Positions 1 through 9,600 of a DNA stretch of 33,135 bases are shown in pieces (the first letter of the stretch is position 1; each line of letters opens with the position of its first letter). The notes under the pieces are model-generated. The model made no database searches. It worked only from the letters and a program-made list of their open reading frames with translations, and was not told the DNA's origin. A program made the position numbers and the translations under genes. This stretch comes from Pseudomaricurvus albidus (GTDB lineage: Bacteria > Pseudomonadota > Gammaproteobacteria > Pseudomonadales > Cellvibrionaceae): contig NZ_JAHKRS010000016.1 of assembly GCF_018863235.1 (NCBI RefSeq), positions 1-33,135 on the forward strand. The letters are read 5' to 3'.

Positions 1-96
1 TTCCAGTATATCGAAGTGGACTACAATCGAACCCGCCGACACAGTGCCAACGGCTTTATTAGCCCAGAAGCATTTGAGGCGAAGAACGTCGCTTAA
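1..96 (+). pseudogene. IS3-family transposase (OrfB), C-terminal end only
   Basis: Frame 1 is open from the first base and encodes 31 residues before a TAA at 94-96. The residues include [20 protein letters not shown], the usual end of an IS3-family DDE transposase (an asparagine-arginine-rich stretch, then a serine/proline-rich 'spe-fe' motif). The rest lies outside the window, so it is unknown whether the full gene is intact. The element appears to end at about 126 with a terminal repeat (102-126) whose outermost bases are CA, as in this family. It sits against the remnant of an outer-membrane receptor. Confidence 0.75.
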
Positions 97-101
97 TAGC
101 G

Positions 102-126
102 TGTCCACTGTTGGCGGGCAGGATCA
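102..126. repeat. Right terminal inverted repeat of the IS3-family element
   Basis: Read from the outside in on the minus strand, the sequence starts TGATCCTGCCCGCC, a TG-starting terminus typical of IS3-family ends. It follows the transposase stop by five bases. The reading frame of the receptor remnant begins immediately outside it. The other end of the element is beyond the window, so the repeat cannot be paired. Confidence 0.55.
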
Positions 127-195
127 GCTGGTGGTATTATTGCGCATACTGGGCAACCGGTAAGTTTTGGCGCAGAGTTAACGGTTTCATTCTAA
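127..195 (+). pseudogene. Outer-membrane (probably TonB-dependent) receptor, last 22 codons only
   Basis: Immediately after the IS end, a frame encodes AGGIIAHTGQPVSFGAELTV, then S, F and a stop at 193-195. A terminal beta strand ending in phenylalanine, preceded by a 'GQPxxxG' turn, is the hallmark of the last strand of TonB-dependent receptors and other outer-membrane barrels. The rest of the gene has been displaced by the IS3-family element. The receptor may originally have formed a unit with the cytochrome and amine oxidase downstream, which would make it a substrate-uptake receptor; that is inference. The fragment is too short to exclude another barrel family. Confidence 0.5.
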
Positions 196-210
196 CCGTA
201 TAGTTCTAAC

Positions 211-246
211 AGATGCCACGAAAGTGGCATCTATCCTCCCTTTTTT
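211..246 (+). terminator. Hairpin, probable terminator of the truncated receptor gene
   Basis: A perfect 9-bp stem (211-219 with 224-232, AGATGCCAC/GTGGCATCT) closes a GAAA tetraloop. A run of six T (241-246) starts eight bases after the stem, farther than in a classical intrinsic terminator. It lies 15 bases after the receptor stop and 25 bases before the cytochrome gene, so it could also act as a partial terminator or RNA-stabilising structure between them. Confidence 0.5.
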
Positions 247-271
247 AAAACTTATTTAAGAGGCTACTACC

Positions 272-655
272 ATGAAAAAAATGAAATTCAATATATTAAT
301 CTTCACTTTATTAAATATAGGTGTGATTTCTCAGTCTTATGCTCAAGAGTGTGATTTAAAAAAAGGTGAAAAAATTTACACCAAATGTGCAGCATGCCAT
401 TCGCTCGAACCTAAAACTAACTTAATGGGGCCAAGCCTTCATGGCGTTATCAACAGAGAGTCGGGGTCTTTAGAAGATTTTATCTACTCAGAGGCAATGA
501 GCTCAAGCAAATTAATCTGGTCTAAACAGCAGTTAAATGAATTTTTGCTGAATCCTATGCAAAAAATTCCGGGCACAACTATGCCATTTGCAGGTTTAAG
601 AAATGAAAAATCTCGTGCTGCCGTTGTTTGTTATATAGAACATAAGTCAAAATAA
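272..655 (+). CDS. Periplasmic c-type cytochrome (class I, cytochrome c2-like)
   Basis: The 127-residue product starts with a Sec signal peptide (about 1-25, hydrophobic ILIFTLLNIGVI, cleavage after SYA). It has one haem-attachment motif, CAACH (C39-C42-H43), and a probable distal haem ligand Met104 in TTMPFAG. Spacing and size match small soluble class I cytochromes of the c2/c550 type. The start is supported by AAGAGG eight bases upstream. Its stop overlaps the ribosome-binding site of the amine oxidase that follows by 12 bases, so the two are likely co-translated. The cytochrome is a reasonable electron acceptor for that flavoenzyme in the periplasm, which is inference from adjacency. An alternative ATG three codons in is possible. 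Confidence 0.9.
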   Translation: MKKMKFNILIFTLLNIGVISQSYAQECDLKKGEKIYTKCAACHSLEPKTNLMGPSLHGVINRESGSLEDFIYSEAMSSSKLIWSKQQLNEFLLNPMQKIPGTTMPFAGLRNEKSRAAVVCYIEHKSK

Positions 656-667
656 GGAATTGTTACG

Positions 668-2107
668 ATGAAAAATGATGGAAAATTAACACTAAACCGC
701 AGAAAGCTTCTAAAGAGTGCGGGTTCATTAAGTTTAGGCACAGTCGTTGGTGCGGGCATGGTAACAAGCTTAACTGCTAATGCCTGCGATAATAAACAAC
801 AAAAAACAAATTATGACTATGATGCTATTGTTGTTGGCGGCGGCTTTGCAGGAGTTACGGCGGCACGTGATTTACAAAAATCGGGTTATAAAACCTTGGT
901 GTTAGAAGCAAGAAATCGATTGGGTGGTCGAACATTTACTTCTGAATTTGCCGGACATAAAATTGAATTAGGCGGCTCTTTAGTACACTGGTTACAGCCA
1001 GAAGTGTGGACTGAAATTCAACGCTATGGCCTTGAACTCATGGAAGTACCTTTGATGGCTGCTGACAAAACATTTATTAAAACAGCCGATGGTAAGGTTA
1101 TTGAAGCCCAAACAGATGACATGATTGGTATTCTCGAAGCCTTCAATGAATTTATGCAAGAGTCAATTACCAGTTGGAATAGACCTTATGATGCAAGCTA
1201 CACAAAAGCAGCCATTGATAAGCGCGACCATTTAAGTGTTGCAGATCGTTTAAATGAAATGAAATTAAATCCGATACAACGAGCGGGTCTTGATAGTTTT
1301 CTTGGAATTTTGGCTGCCGGTGAAACTAAAGATGCTTCTTTTAATGAAATGTTAAGGATTTGGGCGCTGAGTAACTGGAATTATCCCAGTTTTGCTGGAG
1401 CTATTGGTCAATATAAAATTAAGGAAGGCACCAAAGCATTACTTGATGCCATTGTTAAAGATGGTGATTTTGAAGTTCGTATGTCTACTCATGTTAAACG
1501 TATTGAAAGTAAAAAAGATCACGCCGTGATCACCTTACAAGATGGTACTTCAATTACTGCGGGCGCGGTTGTATCTGCATTACCGAGTAATGTGATTGGT
1601 GATATTGAGTTTATTCCAGCTTTAAATAAAGGTAAAAGCGCTATTTTCAAAGAACGTAATTCCGGTACCAATGGTCAGATGTTTAATGCTGAAATCAAAG
1701 GCGATATTGGTAATGTGAGTGGTGTGGCAGCATCAACAGATCAATTGCCGTATTTTGGTGTCTATAAACAAACTTCAGAGCACACTATCGTTAACGGGTT
1801 CTTAACCAATAACAAATTAGATTATATGGATGACGAAGCGATTCAAGACGCTTTACGAGAATTTTTACCCGGCGTAGAAGTTATTAGTAGTGTTGCTTAT
1901 GACTGGGTTAATGACCCATATTCTCAAGGTGCATATGGTACTTATAAGCCTAACTGGATTAAAAAATATAGCGATGATGTTTATAAACCAGAAGGTCGTG
2001 TACATTTTGCCGGTACAGATTTCAGTAAGGGATGGCGAGGTTTTATTAGCGGCGCAATAGGCTCAGGAACTATTGCCGCCCAAGCAACCATTAAAATGTT
2101 AGCTTAA
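668..2107 (+). CDS. Tat-exported FAD-dependent amine oxidase/dehydrogenase
   Basis: The 479-residue protein starts with a twin-arginine signal (NRRKLLKSAG, about residues 10-20, then a hydrophobic stretch ending near TANA). The dinucleotide-binding motif VVGGGFAGVTAARDL and the following LEARNRLGGRT are characteristic of the flavin monoamine oxidase family. The C-terminal FAD-contact motif is VHFAGTDFSKGWRGFISGAI, completing the fold at normal family length. It probably oxidises an amine or related substrate in the periplasm. Because a cytochrome c is encoded just upstream, it may work as a dehydrogenase passing electrons to the cytochrome rather than as an oxygen-using oxidase. Substrate is not predictable. 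AAGGA nine bases upstream supports the start. Confidence 0.88.
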   Translation: MKNDGKLTLNRRKLLKSAGSLSLGTVVGAGMVTSLTANACDNKQQKTNYDYDAIVVGGGFAGVTAARDLQKSGYKTLVLEARNRLGGRTFTSEFAGHKIELGGSLVHWLQPEVWTEIQRYGLELMEVPLMAADKTFIKTADGKVIEAQTDDMIGILEAFNEFMQESITSWNRPYDASYTKAAIDKRDHLSVADRLNEMKLNPIQRAGLDSFLGILAAGETKDASFNEMLRIWALSNWNYPSFAGAIGQYKIKEGTKALLDAIVKDGDFEVRMSTHVKRIESKKDHAVITLQDGTSITAGAVVSALPSNVIGDIEFIPALNKGKSAIFKERNSGTNGQMFNAEIKGDIGNVSGVAASTDQLPYFGVYKQTSEHTIVNGFLTNNKLDYMDDEAIQDALREFLPGVEVISSVAYDWVNDPYSQGAYGTYKPNWIKKYSDDVYKPEGRVHFAGTDFSKGWRGFISGAIGSGTIAAQATIKMLA

Positions 2108-2150
2108 GGACACTATTTTTGTTGGATGATACCAAGAGGATTGTATAATT

Positions 2151-2157
2151 ATTAATT
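2151..2157. repeat. Target-site duplication of the IS481 element, left copy
   Basis: ATTAATT abuts the left terminal repeat and recurs directly after the right one at 3361-3367. A 7-bp direct duplication indicates simple insertion into the AT-rich region downstream of the amine oxidase gene. Confidence 0.75.
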
Positions 2158-3360
2158 TGTATTAGTTCCGACTTAATCTGACACATCGACTTGAAAAGTT
2201 GAGAGTTACCCGTTTTTATTAAAGGTGTCGAATCTTTAATTTAAACAAAAAAAGGTAACTCTCATGTTGCATACTAACAATCCAATCATTAAACACAAAG
2301 CGGGTTTATTAAACTTAGCTGAAGAATTAAATAATGTTTCAAGAGCCTGTAAAGTGATGGGCGTATCAAGAGACACATTTTATCGTTATCAAGAGCTTGT
2401 TGAAGAAGGTGGTATCGATGCGTTAATTGAAAAGAATCGACGCACTCCAAATATCAAAAATCGTGTTGATGAAGAAACAGAAAAAGCTGTTATAGCTTAT
2501 GCCGTTGAACAACCCGCTCATGGCCAGCACAGAACCAGTAATGAATTACGTAAACAGGGTATCTTTGTCTCTGGCAGTGGTGTTCGCTCTATCTGGCTGC
2601 GTAATAACCTAGAAAACTTCAAAAAGCGACTTAAAGCATTAGAAGATAAGTTTGCCAATGAAGGGCTTATTCTTAACGATGCGCAAGTTGCTGCGTTAGA
2701 GAAGAAAAAGCACGACGATGAAGCTTGTGGTGAAATCGAAACGGCTCACCCTGGATATCTTGGCTCGCAGGATACCTTTTACGTAGGTAACCTAAAAGGC
2801 GTTGGACGTATTTACCAACAAACCTTTGTCGATACCTATAGCAAAATAGCGTTTGCTAAGCTCTACGTTACCAAAACACCAATCACTGCCGCTGATATGC
2901 TAAATGATAAGGTTCTACCTTATTTCGAGGCTCATGAGCTGCCAATGCTGCGGATATTAACTGATAGAGGTACTGAGTATTGTGGTCGTGTAGAACATCA
3001 TGATTATCAGCTATACCTAGCGATTAATGATATTGACCATACGAAAACAAAAGCGATGTCACCACAAACCAATGGGATCTGTGAACGGTTCCATAAAACG
3101 ATCTTAAACGAGTTTTATCAAATAACATTTAGGAAAAAAATCTACTCAACGATGGAGGAATTGCAAAAAGATCTAGACGAATGGATAGAATACTATAACA
3201 ATGAACGAACTCATCAAGGTAAAAAATGTTGTGGGCGGACACCACTAGAAACATTACTTGATGGGAAATCGATTTGGGCCGAAAAGAATTTAGCTCAAAT
3301 CTAAGCTGACAAGGCACCCTAAAAATCGGGTAACTGTCAGATCAGGTCTGAGCTACTACA
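2158..3360 (+). mobile_element. Complete IS481-family insertion sequence
   Basis: The element is 1203 bp. It is bounded by 26-bp inverted repeats at 2158-2183 and 3335-3360 that match at 21 positions; both begin TGTA and end ATCTGACA. A second, inner inverted pair (AGTTACCCG at 2204-2212, CGGGTAACT at 3327-3335) lies close to the ends. It carries one transposase gene and is flanked by a 7-bp direct repeat. All parts appear intact, so it is potentially active. Confidence 0.88.
2264..3304 (+). CDS. IS481-family transposase
   Basis: The 346-residue protein has an N-terminal helix-turn-helix (about 15-45, NNVSRACKVMGVSRDTFYRY) that would bind the element ends. A DDE integrase core follows: first Asp in the TFVDTYSKIAF segment, second in ILTDRGTEY, and Glu in NGICERFHKTIL. 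The C-terminal YNNERTHQGKKCCGRTPLE is typical of the family, and the length is normal. AAAGGTAACTCTC precedes the ATG. It cuts and joins the ends of the surrounding element. Confidence 0.92.
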   Translation: MLHTNNPIIKHKAGLLNLAEELNNVSRACKVMGVSRDTFYRYQELVEEGGIDALIEKNRRTPNIKNRVDEETEKAVIAYAVEQPAHGQHRTSNELRKQGIFVSGSGVRSIWLRNNLENFKKRLKALEDKFANEGLILNDAQVAALEKKKHDDEACGEIETAHPGYLGSQDTFYVGNLKGVGRIYQQTFVDTYSKIAFAKLYVTKTPITAADMLNDKVLPYFEAHELPMLRILTDRGTEYCGRVEHHDYQLYLAINDIDHTKTKAMSPQTNGICERFHKTILNEFYQITFRKKIYSTMEELQKDLDEWIEYYNNERTHQGKKCCGRTPLETLLDGKSIWAEKNLAQI

Positions 3361-3434
3361 ATTAATTTGCAGTGAATAGGGATTCACATATTTAGTCTCT
3401 AATAGTTCATAGTTAGTAGAGGCTAATCAGGAAC
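3361..3434. other. Short spacer between two insertion sequences
   Basis: These 74 bases start with the right copy of the IS481 target duplication (3361-3367) and end at the IS3-family left terminus. They contain two weak inverted pairs (GTGAAT/ATTCAC and an imperfect AGTCTCTA/TAGAGGCT) and no gene. No coding sequence for the missing N-terminus of the ATPase at 4689 is present here. Confidence 0.5.
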
Positions 3435-3465
3435 TGACCTGGTCAACCAAATTCACGTACCCCAG

Positions 3466-4308
3466 TTAAGCAACCATTTTTAAATCAAACCCTAAACTAT
3501 CGTTGCCAGCTTCAAAATTATTTGGACTTTTATAATCCAAATAAGAATGTAATCTGTGGCTGTTATACCACATACTAATATAATTCAATATATCTTGCTG
3601 AGCATCAAACCGTGTTTGGTAACTTTTCCAATGAACTCGTTCTTGTTTTAAACTGCCGAAAAAACTTTCTACAGCCGCATTATCCCAACAGCAACCTTTA
3701 CGGCTCATACTACCTACAAATTGATTGCTTTTAATCAATGTACGGTAAGCCTTACTAGCATACTGAATACCTTGATCGGAATGAACAATTAACCCTGCCT
3801 TTGGCTTTCGTTGCCATATGGCCATCTCTAACGCGTCACAAACCAGTTGTGCTTTCATTCTTGAACTCATGCTCCAGCCAACTACTTTACGCGAGTACAA
3901 GTCAATAACGACCGCCAGATATAACCAGCCTTCATTTGTCCAAATGTAGGTAATATCCTGTACCCACGCTTGATTCGGTTTCTCTACATCAAATTGCTGC
4001 GCTAATTCATTGCCATAAACAGGCTTTTTATGCTCACTGTTTGTCGTTGATTTGAATTTACGTTTGTAACGAACCCAAACACCAGCTTCTTGCATTAGTG
4101 CTTTCGTTTTTCTGCGGCTCACAGGAAAGCTCAAGGCATTGAGCACCTTTTTCATTCGTCTTGCGCCATAGGTGTTATCACTGAACTTAGCGATATCTTT
4201 TACCCACCTTAGCATTTCTTCTTTTTCGGGTTCAGGCTTGTACCTGTCACAATTTCTTTTTTGAAAGCTGTAATAATTACTACTTTCTACCCCTAATATT
4301 CGGCACAT
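3466..4308 (-). CDS. IS3-family transposase OrfB (DDE catalytic part)
   Basis: The 280 residues from the first ATG contain the DDE catalytic core: Asp in WVQDITYIWT, Asp in VHSDQGIQYAS and Glu in NAAVESFFGSLKQE. The open frame extends upstream of this ATG through IKYSFITQHKKIWPVTV, a normal part of IS3 OrfB. The protein is therefore probably made as an OrfA-OrfB fusion by -1 frameshifting at a run of seven A near 4388-4394 (minus strand A-AAA-AAA), not from the internal ATG. Confidence 0.9.
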   Translation of the reverse strand: MCRILGVESSNYYSFQKRNCDRYKPEPEKEEMLRWVKDIAKFSDNTYGARRMKKVLNALSFPVSRRKTKALMQEAGVWVRYKRKFKSTTNSEHKKPVYGNELAQQFDVEKPNQAWVQDITYIWTNEGWLYLAVVIDLYSRKVVGWSMSSRMKAQLVCDALEMAIWQRKPKAGLIVHSDQGIQYASKAYRTLIKSNQFVGSMSRKGCCWDNAAVESFFGSLKQERVHWKSYQTRFDAQQDILNYISMWYNSHRLHSYLDYKSPNNFEAGNDSLGFDLKMVA

Positions 4309-4355
4309 TACTGTGACCGGCCAGATCTTCTTATGTTGGGTAATGAACGAATATT

Positions 4356-4646
4356 TTATTTCGTTTCCTTGGCAAAGAAGACCGTCGCTTTTTTTAATAT
4401 ATCGCGCTCCATCTTCAAGCGTTTATTTTCTTCACGAAGGTTACGTAATTCAAGCTGTTCAGGCGTTAACTTACCATTGCCCCGAAAAGCATAGCCATCA
4501 TCATTCTCTGCTTCTTTAATCCAGCGGCCAATCATATTGGAGTTAATCCCAAGATTTCTGGCAGCTTCTGCTTGAGAATAACCTTGTTCATTTACTAAGG
4601 CTATTGCATCTTGTTTAAATTCTTTTGAATATTTTTTACGTGTCAT
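4356..4646 (-). CDS. IS3-family OrfA (DNA-binding subunit)
   Basis: The 96-residue protein has a helix-turn-helix (about 5-55; KEFKQDAIALVNEQGYSQAE, RNLGINSNMIGRWIKE). A leucine-zipper-like coiled coil follows (LELRNLREENKRLKMERDIL), typical of IS3 OrfA. Near its end, TTA AAA AAA GCG offers a slippery heptamer, A AAA AAA. A -1 slip there enters the orfB frame without a stop and yields the full OrfAB transposase. OrfA alone usually binds ends and regulates transposition. Confidence 0.9.
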   Translation of the reverse strand: MTRKKYSKEFKQDAIALVNEQGYSQAEAARNLGINSNMIGRWIKEAENDDGYAFRGNGKLTPEQLELRNLREENKRLKMERDILKKATVFFAKETK

Positions 4647-4688
4647 TTTATTATCTCCAGTTAAGACTATTATCTCTTAACTGGGGTA

Positions 4689-6365
4689 GTGGAATCTATT
4701 AAACCACGTCAAGGGATAAATTTCATCGTTGATGAAACTAAATCATCCGAAGGAAGTGAAAAGCAATCAGGTAATAACATTGGAAAAACCACCGTCATAC
4801 GGTTAATTAACTTTTGCCTAGGTGGTTCAGATAAAGGTATCTACCAAAGTAAAGAGTTTAAAAATAACCTCAATGAAGAGGTTAAAGCTTTTCTTATAGA
4901 CAATGGTGTTGTTATTACACTTCAGTTAAGAGATGACCTTGATGATCCATTTTCGAGACAAATTGAGATACGTAGAAATTTTTTAAGTAACCGTAAAAAA
5001 ATATTAGAAATTAATGAGCAAACAGTTAAGGTAAAAGATCTAGACAGCGAGCTTAAAAGACTTATTTTGGGTTATGAGGAAGATAAACCTACCTTCAAAC
5101 AGTTGAAAGCTAAAAACATACGAGATGAAGCCGAGCGATTAGAAAATACTGTCAGGGTGCTTGGTAATTTTGGCAAGCCTGAAGAGTATGAAGCGTTATA
5201 TTTATTTTGGTTGGGCGTTAATTATCCTAGCGCCGAGAAAAAACGTAGCTTGTTAGAAGAAAAGAGAATTGAAGATACACTGTATAAGCGTTTAATTTCA
5301 GATAATAGTGAATCTAAAATACAGCAATTTTTAAATATTGTTGAGCGTGATATCGAACAGTTAGAGAAAAAAAAGCATAACTTTAATATCAATGAAGATT
5401 ATGAAAATGATTTAAAGTCACTAAATAAAGTGAGAGCTCGCTTGAATTCACTATACGCTAAGCAGAGTCAACTAAGCCTTAGAAAAGAGCTAATTGAAGA
5501 AAGCCGAGTTGAACTAGAGAGAGATATCGCAAATGAAGAGATATCTCAAATTGCTGAGTTATATTCACAGGCGAAGGTGATCATTCCTGATCTCCAGAAG
5601 AGCTACGAAGACATTGTTGCATTCCACAATCAAATGATTTCTGAAAAAATTCATTATGTAACTGAAGAATTGCCAAGCCTTCGGGAGCAACTAATAAAAA
5701 CAGTTTCCGACATACAACTTAACTTAAGTAAAGAGCAGCAGTTTGTGGATTCGTTGCAAAAAGCGGACGCTGTTGATGAGCTGCAAGTAATAATCACTGA
5801 ACTGAATGGGATGTATGAGCAAAAAGGCCGATTAGAAGAAAAGTCGGATCAATTACAGAAAACAAAAGCAATATTGACCAGAATTGAAAAAGACTTATCT
5901 GTTATAGATGCCTCAATATTTAGCTTAAACGATCTTATACAGGAGCGTGTATCCTCGTTTAACGGATTTTTCTCTGATATATCTCAAAGATTATATGGTG
6001 AAAAGTTTGCTATGAGCGCCACGTTTGAGAAAGCTAAGAAATCCGAATCCTCTTTTTATAAATTGTACATTGACTCTCTAAATGGGCAAACAGGAACAGG
6101 TAAGAAAAAAGGTGAAATTGCTGCCTTTGATATTGCCTATGTTAAGTTTTCAGATAAAGAACAAATACCCAACCTGCATTTCATCTTACATGACCAAATG
6201 GAAGTTGTGGATGATAATCAAATTATTGGTCTCGTCAGGGAAGTCATCGATGCAAATTGTCAGTTTGTTGTACCAATACTTAGGGATAAATTACCAGATG
6301 AGCTAGATAAGCCAGAGTATCGTGCTTTAGCTTTATCACAGAATGACAAGCTATTTAGAATTTAA
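4689..6365 (+). pseudogene. DUF2326-domain ABC-type ATPase, N-terminus cut by IS3 element; probable ABC-3C system ATPase
   Basis: The 558-codon frame has a Walker A motif (SGNNIGKTTVIRLINFCLGG, about residues 27-46), a long coiled-coil middle (about 180-400), and a C-terminal DUF2326-like region with FDIAYVKFSDKEQIPNLHFI and HDQMEVVDDNQ, which would supply the Walker B part. Family members normally begin about 20-25 residues earlier with a strand of the ATPase core. Here the first seven codons (MESIKPR) lie in the IS3 terminus and the native frame resumes at about 4712. The missing strand and absent native start suggest a defective gene, although the ATG at 4689 could still allow translation. 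Such ATPases belong to ABC-three-component conflict systems; the middle component and effector are absent here. Confidence 0.72.
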
Positions 6366-6542
6366 GGTATTGGTGGTAAACAGTACGACAATGTATGCGG
6401 TAGAAGAGTTTAGAACTGCTAAGGATAAAAATATTATATTTAGTAGTAAAGCTAAATTATTATTATTCCATTATTTGAATAATAATAAATAATTTGAACT
6501 AAAGTGAGCAAATTTTGACTAATAAAGTAGACTTACCATTAT
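6366..6542. other. AT-rich non-coding spacer with perfect hairpin
   Basis: There is no gene between the ATPase stop and the Tn3 end. A perfect 12-bp inverted repeat pairs TTATTATTATTC (6457-6468) with GAATAATAATAA (6477-6488) around an 8-base loop, about 90 bases after the ATPase stop. It could act as a weak terminator for that gene, but it is pure A/T with one C/G pair, so chance is also possible. Confidence 0.4.
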
Positions 6543-6618
6543 GGGGTTCTGGGGACATCCCCGCCTAATGTAACACTTATCGCTACAACCCACAGCTAAC
6601 ATGACATTCACAGGCCTC

Positions 6619-9600
6619 TTAATTTTCATTCTGTACTATTGATTGCATAATTTCATCTAAATCAAGTAAGTTTTGTTCAAAGCTAAAGCTGTAAGTTCCG
6701 TTCAAGTTTATATTATGCCATGCCACTGGTGAAACTTGCTTAATGATTTCCAATTTTTGATCGTCACCCTCTGCCTTAAAGTGCTCTAGTAATCGGCTCA
6801 AGATCAGCGAATTAAAATAGATAATGGCGTTCGTTAAAAGCCTTGCACATTCGTTCCATAAGACGATTTCATCGTCTGACTTTCCTTGAAAACGATTTCC
6901 ATTTACATGAGCAATAGCGCGACGTAATTGATGATAGGCTTCCCCGCGATTCAAAGCTCGTTGGACATAAGTTCTTAGGCTGGCGTCATCAATATAGTCT
7001 AATAAATACATGGCCTTGAGCATTCGGTTGTACTCAGTTAACGCTTTCAGTAAAGGGTGGTTTTGACTGTAGCCAGAAAGCTTTCTCACAAGCATTGCCT
7101 GCGTTATCGTCTTTTGCTGTAACGATATTATGATCCGTTGAATACTATCCCACTCATCGACAATTAACGTGGTATTGATAGGCTTTTTCAACGAGAGTGT
7201 CGCCTTGTTTTCTTCCCCCTCTCTCACATCAAAAAGATCTGATATTACTGTTCCAAACTGGGCATAACGGGGTGCAAATGTGTACCCAAACAAGTCCAGC
7301 AAGGCAAAGTTCACATGATTAACACCATGTGTATCGGTGGATAATATGTCCGGCTTAATTTCAGAGGTATTGTTATGAAGCAGGTCTAAAATAAAGTGTG
7401 ATTCATGTTCGTTGGCACCGATAATTTGTGCATTCAAGGCTACATGGTTGGCTATCAGGTTCATCGATGTCAGCCCTTTGTTGGTACCAAAATATTTGGA
7501 TGAATAACGGGTTTTAAACGTCTCTAACCGTGATTCAAATTTCTGCCCATCGGCGCTGGCATGGATGAGTCCTTCTTGAATATTGTAATGTTTGAAGATG
7601 GATAATTTCGCAGTCGCATCGTTAATTGCATCATTACCGAGGTTTAGCGTTTCAGGTCGCAGATAATTTGCTTGTACTGTGCGAAGATGATCATATGAGC
7701 GATCGGAGATACTGGCCATGCCATGCAAGCCGTAATAAGTGCCATTGCCAATAATGGCTGCCAGCAAATCATTTAAATGGCCGGTCTGTCCAGACTGTAA
7801 TTGACGGACGTGTTCGAAGTACTGTAAAAACCCTGTTTCCTGATGAACGAAGCGCAGTACATCGGTAATATTAATTGGTTTCATGCGCGCAAAAAAGGGA
7901 TTGTTTAAAGCCGATTTCGTGCCTGAATACGGCAATCTCCACTGCGTTTTGCCCGAGCGATTGCGCAGTATTACATTTCGATTGTCACCATCATCAATAC
8001 GCTGACAAACCCGTTGCAACTTTTCGCTCATCTTCTGCTCCATCGACCTAACAAACTTGGAAGGCTCTGTATTCATGCTGTCTAGCATAGAATCTTTAAG
8101 GAGTTTGTTTTTCTGTGCCCATGAGAAATCGCAAACGAGATCATCGTGTAATGCTCGGAATTTGATGGCTGTGGGTATAAATAGTTGGCCATCAAGTTTA
8201 TTCTGAGCTAACAAATACAGCATGATCTCGTAACGCTCCAGAAGTATGTTGTTATCCTCATCAATCACATACAAGTGTTGGTTGACCTTAATTAGCCGCC
8301 GATCTGTAGACGCTAACTTACCAGCCTCTAAGAACTCATTTTTCATGCTATTTAGCTGTTCAGCTAACACCTTGGTATTGTCGGCTCCCTCAAACGTCAG
8401 GCATAAAAAGAGGGGGCGTATTAGGTGCTCGACCAACTCTCGTTGTTTATCATAAAACTCCCATATGTAATCATTTTTTGTGCGCTTTTGCTTTTTCAGA
8501 TACAAACACAATGATTCTATTTCCCGCTCTCCAAGTAACCCTTGTACCTGTTGTTTTATTTCTCGAAATGACACTTGGTCATCAATGGTATCGTCAATAA
8601 AAAAGTATAATAATTCGCCAGCTTTGCTGATATTGGCTACCGCACCTTCCCAGTCTGCATAGGCCATCTCCTTAGCATACAATTTGGCTTTTTCACGTAA
8701 TTTTCGAGCATGATAAATAAATCCATCAGCTAGGCGCTCAATATTAATTTGTGCACGCTGCTGAAGGTAACAGAGTAAATAAAGCTGCTGCGTGACACGG
8801 TCGAAGCGTTTAAGCTTAGTGATAGAGTAGTAATCAACCATCGCTGCATAATGCAGATGGTTTTGTTGTGATAGTGATAAAGCATATACCACTTGATCCA
8901 CCTGAGTCATCCAAGGCTGGATCAGCTTATTAACGTTCAGCTCCTTTTCCAATTCAGACGCATTAAAGTTTTTCGCAGCCTGCTTCAGTTCTGTTACCGT
9001 TAGTGTGCTTTCTCCATCGACTAAAGATGCCAACGTAGTGGCCAAATCAGCAGGTATCGCTATTTTTAATGCGTTGGATATACGATTACGCTCCTGTTTT
9101 ATTTCCTGACTGATAATTCGCTGAAGTACAGTATATTTGGGGATAGCAATATAATTTCGCGCTAGGAATTCAGTGCAAGCATCAAATAAAAACCGAGGCT
9201 CAATCCAAGATTTAGTAAGCTGCTGCAAATAGGTGGTCAGCGGCTTATGATGTTGTTCCACATCCCATGTTTTAAAGTCCAGTAGATGTAAAATCTTGTC
9301 GTAGATGCGTGTTTTTTGCATACGACTAATACTGAAACGTGGGACTTTATATTTAGGGAAATACTCTTTGGCGATAAAGTCTAGATCTTCTTGTAATTCT
9401 TTGTAAGATGGATTGAGTTGAATCGGTTTGATTTTAAAATAACCGATAAGCGCTATAGCATAGCACTTATGTCTTCGATCCCTGATGGATTGAATAATGT
9501 CCTGCTCCATATCATTTAGCACAAAACTGACGCGCTTTTCTTCCAGAGACAGGCTAGGAACGCCATATAAATCTTTAACTTCCGCTTCGTTAAGTATCGT

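Larger units (their letters stand above)
3435..4711 (-). mobile_element. Complete IS3-family insertion sequence
   Basis: The element is 1277 bp with imperfect 36-bp terminal inverted repeats at 3435-3470 and 4676-4711 (27 of 36 positions match). The ends are TG and CA, and the innermost 13 bases are identical (TACCCCAGTTAAG). It contains overlapping orfA and orfB on the minus strand, as in the family. No 3-4-bp target duplication is visible (AAC on the left, AGG on the right), so a deletion or recombination next to the element is likely. The right end is fused to a truncated ATPase gene. Confidence 0.85.
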
